Assembly: GCA_026129525.1 (NCBI GenBank)
Contig: JAHCHW010000003.1
Coordinates: 84,764-148,763, forward strand
Origin: Chitinophagales bacterium
GTDB lineage: Bacteria > Bacteroidota > Bacteroidia > Chitinophagales > LD1
DNA length: 64,000 bases
Direction: 5' to 3'
Below, in pieces: positions 6,532 to 12,747 of the stretch (positions are counted from its first letter, which is position 1; every line of letters starts with the position of its first letter). A program made the translations under genes and the position numbers. The notes under the pieces were generated by a model. The model was not told the origin of the DNA, did no database searches, and saw nothing but the letters and a program-made list of their open reading frames with translations.

Positions 6532-6812
6532 TAGTTAAAGTGTGAAGTTTTAACTTGCTTGAATAAACTCAGTTGATTAAGCAGGTCGCGGGCATCAATC
6601 ATTCTTTCGCGCGTTTCCTTGGGCAGCTTTAAAAATTCATCTCTATCTAAGAGTTCAACAGAGGTATCTTCCCGGAACACCAGGAAGGAAGTGCAATAGC
6701 CGCATATTGAAAGGTCACCACCTTGCGGACTGCTGTTGCCGGTAGCGTTGGTGGCTCTGTTCAACTCTTTGTTGCACTTAGGACATCGGCAGCTTTTTAT
6801 TGTATAGCACAT
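6531..6812 (-). CDS. Small zinc-ribbon protein
   Basis: Starting at the ATG at 6812, the protein is about 93 aa. Two CxxC pairs, CPKC near residue 10 and CGYC near residue 38, separated by about 25 residues, form a zinc ribbon; the C-terminal half is a charged helical tail (FLKLPKETRERMIDARDLL). The frame is open upstream to 6836, but the 6812 start gives the shorter overlap (16 nt) with the upstream gene. Such small zinc ribbons in phage-like modules often bind nucleic acids or RNA polymerase; the role here is unknown. Confidence 0.55.
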   Translation of the reverse strand: MCYTIKSCRCPKCNKELNRATNATGNSSPQGGDLSICGYCTSFLVFREDTSVELLDRDEFLKLPKETRERMIDARDLLNQLSLFKQVKTSHFN

Positions 6813-7057
6813 GGGCAGGAGTTTAAGTGATACCAAAAATTTTTATCTCCATTGCTGAAAGGCAGGTAGCCGCTGTGTTGCAGCGCATCCGGAAGCGCGG
6901 AAAATTTTATATGCGGAAAATGATAGCTGAAAGAGTAGAGTGCATCTTCCGGGTATATAAGCGGATGCACAGTTATCGCCTGCACTTCAGGGCCGTCCTG
7001 GAAAGTTACCAGGGCGCCACTCGATTTATCGTGCGTTACTACCAGGTAGAGTTTCAT
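6797..7057 (-). CDS. Hypothetical small protein (86 aa)
   Basis: The reading frame is open to 7156, but the ATG at 7057 (MKLYLVVTHDKSSG) forms an ATGA overlap with the stop of the upstream gene, so I take it as the start. The product is a small mixed alpha/beta protein without recognisable motif; it contains a C-terminal CPC. It belongs to the 7504-4634 series of overlapping genes. Confidence 0.5.
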   Translation of the reverse strand: MKLYLVVTHDKSSGALVTFQDGPEVQAITVHPLIYPEDALYSFSYHFPHIKFSALPDALQHSGYLPFSNGDKNFWYHLNSCPCAIQ

Positions 7058-7284
7058 AGATTGAGCAGGCGTTTGATTTGAAAGCATGATGTGGTAATAC
7101 ACAGGGCGGTCGTCAGGCAAGCCAGGATTAAAGCATTGATGCTTTTTTCTTTCCATTTACTAAGGCTTATACTTCCTTTAAGAAAATCGGCATGGGCTGC
7201 ATTGTGTATATAGCGGTACCGGAGTATTGTAACAACGCAAGCTGCGAGGGCTGTAAAAAATACTTCAGGCGATTGCAGGCTCAT
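7054..7284 (-). CDS. Small membrane protein (76 aa)
   Basis: Two hydrophobic segments, residues 8-23 (VFFTALAACVVTILRY) and 48-66 (SINALILACLTTALCITT), separated by a polar loop with His and Lys, indicate two membrane passes. That topology occurs in phage holins and in small plasmid membrane proteins, but length and sequence give no firm family. It overlaps both neighbours (20 nt upstream, 4 nt downstream). Confidence 0.5.
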   Translation of the reverse strand: MSLQSPEVFFTALAACVVTILRYRYIHNAAHADFLKGSISLSKWKEKSINALILACLTTALCITTSCFQIKRLLNL

Positions 7285-7504
7285 AAGAAGTTTTTAGTTC
7301 GCAAATGTTGATGTCAAAAAAGTCGGCATACTGCTGCAGGCGAAATCTTTTAATGGGGGCATCGTTCATGGTCAGGGCGCAATCGCGGTTAATAGTTCGG
7401 AGAGTCCAGCCGTTTTGCCGGGCAAAATTTTCTTTTGCTTCGATATACTTAGCTCCAAAGCGCTGAATGAAGAGTTCTCTAAGACGGTACCGGTACTGTT
7501 TCAT
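7265..7504 (-). CDS. Small HTH-like regulatory protein (79 aa)
   Basis: The 79-residue basic protein resembles a compact helical DNA-binding domain: residues 25-45 (FARQNGWTLRTINRDCAL) and 50-75 (PIKRFRLQQYADFFDINI, then CEL) look like helix-turn-helix elements of the type found in XRE-like proteins. It is first in the series 7504-4634 and follows a GC-rich hairpin region. It may regulate its own operon; this is inferred from size and position. Confidence 0.45.
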   Translation of the reverse strand: MKQYRYRLRELFIQRFGAKYIEAKENFARQNGWTLRTINRDCALTMNDAPIKRFRLQQYADFFDINICELKTSYEPAIA

Positions 7505-7535
7505 TTTCTCGTAATCAAATTTTGTGAGCCGTGGT

Positions 7536-7578
7536 GGAGCGGGGGAACATCCCCCGCTCCGGGCGGCCTGACTCGCCC
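7536..7578. repeat. Tandem GC-rich hairpins in a non-coding gap
   Basis: A perfect 10-bp stem GGAGCGGGGG (7536-7545)/CCCCCGCTCC (7551-7560) with loop AACAT is followed at once by GGGCG (7561-7565)/CGCCC (7574-7578). The GC content is far above that of the surroundings. No T-run follows on either strand, so it is not an ordinary terminator. It lies between genes ending at 7603 and starting at 7504; a leader regulator, an RNA-stabilising structure or a single-strand replication origin are possible. Confidence 0.6.
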
Positions 7579-7602
7579 ATTTTCCCCGGCTGGCTAAATT
7601 AT

Positions 7603-7866
7603 TTATGCCGCATGCTCGAGCTCGAGCTCATTGGTTCCTTTCATTTTTAATTCACCTCGAGCTATAGCTTCGAGAATTTTGGTGAGTTGCACGTGGGTTC
7701 GCAATCCCCGCAGCGTGCAATCGATCAGTTTTTTGCCCTCAGCTGTTTTCAATTCCGGAAAGTGGCTATAGAGGATTTTTCGATAGTTGCGCGGTAGCTT
7801 ATTGCGAACATTATTTATGCGTTCACGATAGTACTTGGCGGGAGTTTGTTTAAAGTTGATTTGCAT
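7603..7866 (-). CDS. Hypothetical small basic protein (87 aa)
   Basis: The frame is open to 8025, but the upstream part overlaps a divergent gene region and looks non-coding, so I start at the ATG at 7866 (MQINFKQTPAKYYRERINN). The protein is strongly basic in the first half (NKLPRNYRKILYSHF) and helical in the second, ending in a Glu/Leu-rich tail. The composition suggests nucleic-acid binding. No family recognised. Confidence 0.5.
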   Translation of the reverse strand: MQINFKQTPAKYYRERINNVRNKLPRNYRKILYSHFPELKTAEGKKLIDCTLRGLRTHVQLTKILEAIARGELKMKGTNELELEHAA

Positions 7867-8061
7867 AATTTTTGATTTTATATTTGAAAACCGAAGCCCG
7901 GTGGCCAGCTGACTACTGTAAAACCACCGGGACAATCGATTGCAATGACGAATAATAAGCGGCCTAATCGTGCTGATGCCTGGGATACATTTTGGAGAAG
8001 CGCTCCTAAGATAATTAAGGAGCATCTAACACTAACACATCATGATAAAGGCATCCATAAA

Positions 8062-8352
8062 ATGCAGATAACTTTAAGGATTGAAACCATTCGCAAAGGG
8101 CGCAAGGGCCAGTCTTTCAAAATTGGGAAAACGGGCAATCCGGATGAGCGCGTGATGTATAAGGATTACTTTGGTAAATACAAAGAAATGCACCTATTGT
8201 ATCAGAGCCTTTATCCGGAAGTGATTTCAGAACTTGAACGGCATTTTATTAGCAAGTACTACCGCAAAACAAAGAACGAGAATATTGATAAAGCCGGCAC
8301 AGGTAAAATGAACAGCCGGGACGGTTACTATTTTCTGTATTTAATGATTTGA
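8062..8352 (+). CDS. Small GIY-YIG/T5orf172-like domain protein
   Basis: From the ATG at 8062 the protein has 96 aa. The pattern SFKIGKTGNPDERVMYKDYF followed by LYQSLYPEVISELERHFISK resembles the T5orf172/GIY-YIG nuclease family: a short strand with KIGKT, an Arg nine residues on, and a conserved Glu in the next helix. Classic GIY and YIG triplets are not obvious, so it may be a divergent or inactive member. It is one of only two plus-strand genes in the element and converges with the 84-aa gene, overlapping it by 25 nt at the 3' ends. The frame is open upstream to 7945. Confidence 0.45.
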   Translation: MQITLRIETIRKGRKGQSFKIGKTGNPDERVMYKDYFGKYKEMHLLYQSLYPEVISELERHFISKYYRKTKNENIDKAGTGKMNSRDGYYFLYLMI

Positions 8353-8582
8353 GTTTTCCGATTTTTCATAATGGCTCTTGCTTCGTTTATGAGCGAATTC
8401 AAGTTTTTGCAGAAAAGTTCTACCTGTTTCAGATTTAGCAGTATTTGTTTGTGTTCCTGGTCTAATTGCTTCCAGTAAACTAACTGCCGAGCCAGTGCAC
8501 GTTTTTCTTTTTCTCGCTCTAACTTATTATAGTAGGCTTCCTGTTTTGGCGTTAGCTTTTTGTTTGTTTCCGGTGTTTTCAT
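8328..8582 (-). CDS. Hypothetical small coiled-coil protein (84 aa)
   Basis: A highly charged protein (KLTPKQEAYYNKLEREKEKR) that is helical over most of its length, with a likely coiled coil at residues 12-70. No motif is visible. It diverges from the XRE-type gene at 8714, sharing a 131-bp promoter region, the arrangement of a repressor and its first regulated lytic or early gene. Its 3' end overlaps that of the plus-strand gene. Confidence 0.5.
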   Translation of the reverse strand: MKTPETNKKLTPKQEAYYNKLEREKEKRALARQLVYWKQLDQEHKQILLNLKQVELFCKNLNSLINEARAIMKNRKTQIIKYRK

Positions 8583-8624
8583 GGTTGGATTTTTTCAAGA
8601 TTTCGTAGTTTTTAAGGAAATAAT

Positions 8625-8660
8625 TAAATTTGTAGCGCGATTTGTTTCGCTTTTCGAAAC
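8625..8660 (+). promoter_or_regulatory. Divergent promoter/operator region of the element
   Basis: TAAATTTG (8625-8632) matches the Bacteroidota -7 element TAnnTTTG, although no clear -33 TTG precedes it. An inverted repeat GTTTCG (8644-8649)/CGAAAC (8655-8660) follows and could bind the XRE protein encoded from 8714. The region lies between the divergent genes at 8582 and 8714. Confidence 0.4.
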
Positions 8661-8713
8661 AACATTCGCATTTAAATTTTGAATAAGCAAATTTTTAACG
8701 TAAAAATTTTCGA

Positions 8714-9052
8714 ATGGAAGCGTCAATCGGTTATAAGATTAAGGCATTACGCACTCAAAGAGGTATGTCTGCCGCAGAGTTGGGAGAATTAATTGGTCTA
8801 TCGGGAGGAGCGATATACTCATACGAGAAGGATAAGGCAGAGCCACCAATAAGTGTTGTAGAGAAGTTAGCATTGGCTCTTGGTGCTACTAAGGAGGAAC
8901 TTATGGGCTTATCTTCTCCATCGAAATTAAATTTCGAAATCGAACGGCTTCAGGAAGAAAACGCCTGGCTGAGAAAGATGGTGGAGCGCTTAATTAGCAA
9001 CAACCAGGGCGCTCTGGTTGTTGCTGATGAGGGAGGTCGGAAGCGGATTTGA
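8714..9052 (+). CDS. XRE-family repressor-like transcriptional regulator
   Basis: The 112-aa protein starts with a classic HTH_XRE domain at residues 5-62: IGYKIKALRTQRGMSAAELG, GLSGGAIYSYEKDKAEP, ISVVEKLALALGATKEEL. Residues 70-95 form a leucine-rich coiled coil (FEIERLQEENAWLRKMVERL) that would allow dimerisation. Phage and ICE repressors often have this architecture. The last 19 nt of the gene overlap the 3' end of tRNA-Cys, so its C-terminus is written by the attachment site. It probably represses the divergent gene at 8582 and keeps the element quiescent. Confidence 0.8.
   Translation: MEASIGYKIKALRTQRGMSAAELGELIGLSGGAIYSYEKDKAEPPISVVEKLALALGATKEELMGLSSPSKLNFEIERLQEENAWLRKMVERLISNNQGALVVADEGGRKRI
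9034..9052. other. Probable attachment site (att) at the tRNA-Cys 3' end
   Basis: The 3' end of tRNA-Cys coincides with the edge of the mobile element, and element-coding sequence (the repressor gene) runs 19 nt into it. Elements that integrate by tyrosine recombinases at tRNA 3' ends duplicate 15-60 nt of the tRNA end; the matching copy should lie left of the window. The exact core length cannot be determined here. Confidence 0.5.
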
Positions 9053-9104
9053 ACCGCTGTGGGAGCTTTTGCAGAGCTCTGCCTAACCCCTCGGCCATCC
9101 GACC
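9034..9104 (-). tRNA. tRNA-Cys (GCA)
   Basis: Read on the minus strand, the gene has a 7-bp acceptor stem GGTCGGA/TCCGACC, a D-arm, the anticodon stem-loop GAGCT-CTGCAAA-AGCTC with anticodon GCA, a T-arm with GGTTCAAATCC, and discriminator T73, the identity base for cysteine. The CCA end is not encoded. Its 3' end is the border of the mobile element. Confidence 0.95.
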
Positions 9105-9291
9105 ATTTCAAGGGAGTGCAAATGTATTTAAAAAATCAAATTGCCCAACTCGGGAAAGAAGCCCAAGCCGATACTCAAACCGGTAGGAAAGTGTCAGATA
9201 GTTGATTTAGTCAACAGGGTAACTACAATAACAAGTCCAAAATCAATTAACATTTATCGTTAAAAGTTATCTTAGCAGTAAACAAAAAATT

Positions 9292-10017
9292 ATGAGAAAA
9301 GTTTTTACACTGATTCCGGTTTTAATGTTTTTGTACCAAGGTTATGCCACCATACATTACCAATATTACAACCAATATGTAGGGAATACAACTACCGCTT
9401 CAAAAGATATTGATGCCGATGGAACTGCTGATTTTAAATTTTCGCCCTATAATGGCTTAACTACTGTAATTTGTTTAAAACCCTCAAGCTATTACGCTGC
9501 TAATGTGAGCGGATTTCCGATAGCATATACCAAAGGTGCTGCTTTAGGAACAATGCAGTGGGTCTCTGACACAGGCACACTACGCAACACCAATAACAGC
9601 ACCGGTCAATTTGGGAATAACCAGCTTTACATGATGATAAAGTTCAGCAATGGCGCCAATGTGTTTTACGGTTGGGTTCTGTTGAGTGCCGGTTCATCAG
9701 GGATGGTGATTGTTGGTCATGGGTATAATGATGTCCCTAACGAACCCATAACTCCGGGGCAGGAGTCGGCAACTACCGGAATTTCAGAATTAAAGCCTTC
9801 CGATTTCAGTATCATTAAAATAAATGAACATCAGATAGCTTTTGGCGATTGTGATGCCTATGATAGAGTTGTATTCTATGATTTGCAAGGCAAATTAGTA
9901 GCCGATATCGTTTCTCCGATTGCTCAACAGTGTTACACCGTAACTTTTGATGGAAAAGTAATGTTGGTTGCATTTTACAGAAACGAACAATTGATTTATA
10001 CGACAAAACGTTTGTAG
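9292..10017 (+). CDS. Secreted protein of unknown function
   Basis: The 241-aa protein has an N-terminal signal peptide (about residues 1-20, MRKVFTLIPVLMFLYQGYA). The body, residues 20-160, is a beta-rich domain containing DIDADGTADFKF, an Asp-rich turn that could bind calcium. Residues 165-241 resemble a degenerate T9SS-type C-terminal domain (FYDLQGKLVADIVSP, final beta strands ending TTKRL). It is convergent with nuoF, 15 bp apart at the 3' ends. I do not recognise a named family; export to the cell surface is likely. Confidence 0.7.
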   Translation: MRKVFTLIPVLMFLYQGYATIHYQYYNQYVGNTTTASKDIDADGTADFKFSPYNGLTTVICLKPSSYYAANVSGFPIAYTKGAALGTMQWVSDTGTLRNTNNSTGQFGNNQLYMMIKFSNGANVFYGWVLLSAGSSGMVIVGHGYNDVPNEPITPGQESATTGISELKPSDFSIIKINEHQIAFGDCDAYDRVVFYDLQGKLVADIVSPIAQQCYTVTFDGKVMLVAFYRNEQLIYTTKRL

Positions 10018-10032
10018 TTAATCATACCCACA

Positions 10033-11421
10033 TTACATCAGTTCCGCTTTTGCTTGCGCCATTAGGTGTTTTACTTTCTCCCACGGCTCGGCTTCAAAGT
10101 GTTTGCGGTCTTTTACTTTTTCGGGGTAGCGTACGTGGTATTCAAACTCGTGGCGGAAGTGGCGGATGGCAGCCGCTACGGGCCATGCAGCCGCATCGCC
10201 AAGGGGGCAAATAGTGTTGCCTTCAATTTTGCGTTGTATGTCCCACAGCAGGTCAATGTCTTCCATATTGCCGTAACCGTGCTCTAAGCGCCAGGTTACT
10301 TTCTCTAACCAGCCGGTTCCTTCGCGGCAGGGCGAACACTGTCCGCAGCTTTCGTGGTGGTAAAAGCGCGAAAAATTCCATGTGTTGCGAACAATGCACT
10401 GCCGGTCGTCATACACAATAAACCCGCCACTTCCAATCATACTGCCGGTGGCAAAGCCTCCGTCAGCCATGCTTTCGTATGTCATTAAACGGGTTTCGTC
10501 CTTTGCAGTTTTGAATAAAAGATTAGCGGGAAGAATAGGTACCGATGAACCACCCGGCACGCAGGCTTTGAGCGGACGGTCGGTTTGCATTCCACCGCAC
10601 CATTCATCGCTCATTACAAATTCTTCAACGGTAATACCCAGTTCGATTTCGTACACGCCCGGTTTTTTAATATTCCCTGAAGCAGAAATCAGTTTTGTGC
10701 CGGTTGATTTTCCAATACCTATTTTGGCAAACTCATCGCCACCGTTCATCACAATCCACGGCACATCCATAATGGTTTCCACGTTGTTTACCACGGTAGG
10801 GTTGCCATACAACCCCACCACCGCAGGGAATGGCGGTTTAATACGTGGGTTGCCACGCTTGCCTTCCAAACTTTCAATCAATGCAGTTTCTTCTCCGCAG
10901 ATGTATGCGCCTGCTCCGCAGGTAACATGCAAATCTAAATCGTAACCGCTGCCTTTAATGTTTTTGCCGAGCCAGCCGTTGGCATACGCTTCGTTAATGG
11001 CGCGTTCCAGAATGCGGTAAATCCACATATACTCCCCGCGGATGTAGATGTAAGATAGATGTGCCTCCAAAGCGATACTCGAAGTAATCATGCCTTCCAC
11101 CAACAGGTGAGGAAGTTTTTCCATCAGGTAGCGGTCTTTAAACGTGCCGGGTTCGCTTTCATCGGCATTGCAAACCAAATGGCGCGGGCGACCGCTCTTT
11201 TTATCAATAAAACTCCATTTCATACCGGTAGGGAAACCCGCTCCTCCGCGACCGCGCAAGCCGCTTTTCTTTACTTCTTCTACAATATCGTTAGGCGCCA
11301 TTTTCAGCGCCTTTTCTACCGAAGCATAGCCACCTTTGCTGCGGTAAACTTCGTAGGTATGAATGTTGGGAACGTTTACGTGCTCTAAGAGAATTTTTTT
11401 GCCCATATATAGTTTGTTCAT
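10033..11421 (-). CDS. nuoF: NADH-quinone oxidoreductase subunit F (NADH-binding)
   Basis: NuoF carries FMN, the NADH site and the N3 [4Fe-4S] cluster of complex I. Visible motifs are GRGGAGFPTGMKW, CNADESEPGTFKDRYLME, the glycine-rich CGAGAYICGEETALIESLEG, and the cluster ligands ESCGQCSPCREGTGW plus a distal Cys in NTICPLGDAAAW. With the start at 11421 (MNKLYMGKKILLEH) the length is 462 aa, normal for the family; the frame is open 15 codons further upstream. It is the last gene of the nuo operon and follows the MntA/HepT module by 57 bp. Confidence 0.95.
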   Translation of the reverse strand: MNKLYMGKKILLEHVNVPNIHTYEVYRSKGGYASVEKALKMAPNDIVEEVKKSGLRGRGGAGFPTGMKWSFIDKKSGRPRHLVCNADESEPGTFKDRYLMEKLPHLLVEGMITSSIALEAHLSYIYIRGEYMWIYRILERAINEAYANGWLGKNIKGSGYDLDLHVTCGAGAYICGEETALIESLEGKRGNPRIKPPFPAVVGLYGNPTVVNNVETIMDVPWIVMNGGDEFAKIGIGKSTGTKLISASGNIKKPGVYEIELGITVEEFVMSDEWCGGMQTDRPLKACVPGGSSVPILPANLLFKTAKDETRLMTYESMADGGFATGSMIGSGGFIVYDDRQCIVRNTWNFSRFYHHESCGQCSPCREGTGWLEKVTWRLEHGYGNMEDIDLLWDIQRKIEGNTICPLGDAAAWPVAAAIRHFRHEFEYHVRYPEKVKDRKHFEAEPWEKVKHLMAQAKAELM

Positions 11422-11478
11422 TGCGAAGAAAGTTCTTTTGAAAATCAGCTGTATTTTCTGAAACAATCTTCGGGTTTG

Positions 11479-11832
11479 TTATTTATTGCCTTTATAGTTT
11501 TCGTCTATCAGTTTATTTACTTCCGCCTTTAAATAAGGGAGGTGATTTACCACAATAGTGTAAACAGTGTTGTCGTCAATGCTATCGTACGCATGAGCCA
11601 AGCGATTACGTAAGCCGTAAATCTTGTTTGCCTGCTCAATTTGCTGATTCTCCTCTATCGCTCTAAATCTGTTCACCGCCTCTCCTATAATCAAGAGTTT
11701 TCTTTCTACCCCTGCTTTCAATAATTTGTTACCGGTGTAATCATTAAAACTCTTCACTTCTGCAAAAAACATCTCAATATCCGCTATTGCTTTCTGAATG
11801 TCTAAAAGATATTTTACGGCATCAAGCTGCAT
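11479..11832 (-). CDS. HepT-like HEPN-domain toxin (RNase)
   Basis: The 117-aa all-helical protein carries the HEPN catalytic motif Rx4HxY as RNRLAHAY (R75, H80, Y82). HepT toxins are ribonucleases silenced by the cognate MntA nucleotidyltransferase, which adds AMP residues to the motif tyrosine. The gene overlaps the upstream mntA-like gene by 11 nt, the typical order. Unusually, the pair lies inside the complex I operon between nuoE and nuoF, on the same strand. Confidence 0.85.
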   Translation of the reverse strand: MQLDAVKYLLDIQKAIADIEMFFAEVKSFNDYTGNKLLKAGVERKLLIIGEAVNRFRAIEENQQIEQANKIYGLRNRLAHAYDSIDDNTVYTIVVNHLPYLKAEVNKLIDENYKGNK

Positions 11833-12136
11833 ACACTAACACCTTTGTTTTTTCTATCTGTGCTTTCAATATAGGGTTGTGAACGTTCTCAATTCTTACT
11901 AAATCAACCGGACGGTTAAAGGTTTGCTCCAAACCATTCCAAAGATTCAGCATGTTTTCGCCTATCTGCAAAGGGTCATTGGTTTGTTGCAGTTCAACAA
12001 GAAAATCTAAATCGCTCTTTCTTTCATCAAACTTTTCCGAAACAACAGACCCAAATGCAAAAAGATTTTTAACACTATAAGCTTTGCATAGCATGTTTAC
12101 CTCGTTGGCATGTTTTGAAAGAATGTTTGAAAACAT
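11822..12136 (-). CDS. MntA-like nucleotidyltransferase antitoxin
   Basis: The 104-aa protein belongs to the minimal nucleotidyltransferase family: the active site G29-S30 (LFAFGSVVSEKF) followed by SDLDFLVEL (D42, D44) positions two metal-binding acidic residues. The family neutralises HepT by AMPylation. It begins 24 bp after the end of nuoE and overlaps hepT by 11 nt. Transcription is probably shared with the nuo operon, as no clear separate promoter is visible in the short gap. Confidence 0.85.
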   Translation of the reverse strand: MFSNILSKHANEVNMLCKAYSVKNLFAFGSVVSEKFDERKSDLDFLVELQQTNDPLQIGENMLNLWNGLEQTFNRPVDLVRIENVHNPILKAQIEKTKVLVYAA

Positions 12137-12160
12137 TTTTACAAGTTAGTCATGTTGTGA

Positions 12161-12697
12161 TTAAACCTTACTTATCATGTCCACTTTCCCCGCCCTGCAA
12201 TCTTCAATCAGTGCATCCATTTTTTCGGGGGTAAGAAACTCGTGGTAGTAATCGCCTAACTGCAACATGGGGGCGTAACCGCAGGCACCTAAGCACTCTA
12301 CGCCTTTTACGCTGAACAAACCATCGGGTGTAATCTCGCCTTGTTTTACGCCTAATTTTTTGCAGGTGTATTCCATCAGGTCTTCCACTCCGCGGGTCAT
12401 GCAGCAGCCGGTGTGGCAAAATTCAAACATATACTTGGCAACCGGCTGTTGGTTGTACATGCTGTAAAACGAAACCACTTCGTATACCTCAATTGGTTTT
12501 ATGTTGAGCAGTTCGGCAACTTTGTCCATAGCTTCAATACTCAACCAATCGTCATTATCGTTTTGTAGTTCATGTAAAATAGTAAGCAGTGCACTCTTGT
12601 GCTTGCCTTCGGGGAAACGGCTTTTTAATACTTCCACTCGGGCTAAAAAACGCTCTGTAACGTTTACCGGTTTGTTGCTTTTAGCTACTACACTCAT
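12161..12697 (-). CDS. nuoE: NADH-quinone oxidoreductase subunit E
   Basis: NuoE holds the N1a [2Fe-2S] cluster in a thioredoxin-like fold and works with NuoF in the NADH dehydrogenase arm of complex I. The 178-aa protein has a helical N-terminal bundle (residues 10-80) and the four cysteine ligands in CHTGCCM (around residue 94) and ECLGACGYAP (around residue 136). Length is normal. It lies 50 bp downstream of nuoD and is followed by mntA rather than directly by nuoF. Confidence 0.93.
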   Translation of the reverse strand: MSVVAKSNKPVNVTERFLARVEVLKSRFPEGKHKSALLTILHELQNDNDDWLSIEAMDKVAELLNIKPIEVYEVVSFYSMYNQQPVAKYMFEFCHTGCCMTRGVEDLMEYTCKKLGVKQGEITPDGLFSVKGVECLGACGYAPMLQLGDYYHEFLTPEKMDALIEDCRAGKVDMISKV

Positions 12698-12747
12698 TGC
12701 TGTATTTTCTAACTACTAATTACTGATTACTCGTCACTCATTACTCA

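Larger units (their letters stand above)
1..9033. mobile_element. Right end of an integrated mobile element (partial)
   Basis: This stretch holds about 18 short genes, nearly all on the minus strand, with ATGA or short overlaps typical of phage or plasmid modules, and an XRE-family repressor-like gene at its edge. It stops exactly at the 3' end of a tRNA-Cys gene, the usual target of site-specific integrases. No integrase, capsid, terminase, relaxase or conjugation gene can be recognised here; those may lie left of the window. Whether it is a prophage, a satellite, a plasmid-like element or an ICE is undecided. The boundary assignment is inference; the gene texture and tRNA overlap are seen directly. 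Confidence 0.7.

Noticed and set aside
7945..8025. Longer starts for the genes at 7603 (to 8025) and 8062 (from 7945).
   Set aside because: The extensions overlap each other in opposite directions and encode no domain; the internal ATGs at 7866 and 8062 are the better starts.
1..9033. Ordinary tailed prophage.
   Set aside because: No terminase, portal, capsid, tail, holin or lysin gene can be recognised; the texture fits many kinds of mobile elements.
10018..10032. Frameshift or pseudogene at the nuoF end.
   Set aside because: NuoF is full length and its C-terminus is normal; the short gap to the convergent gene is ordinary.
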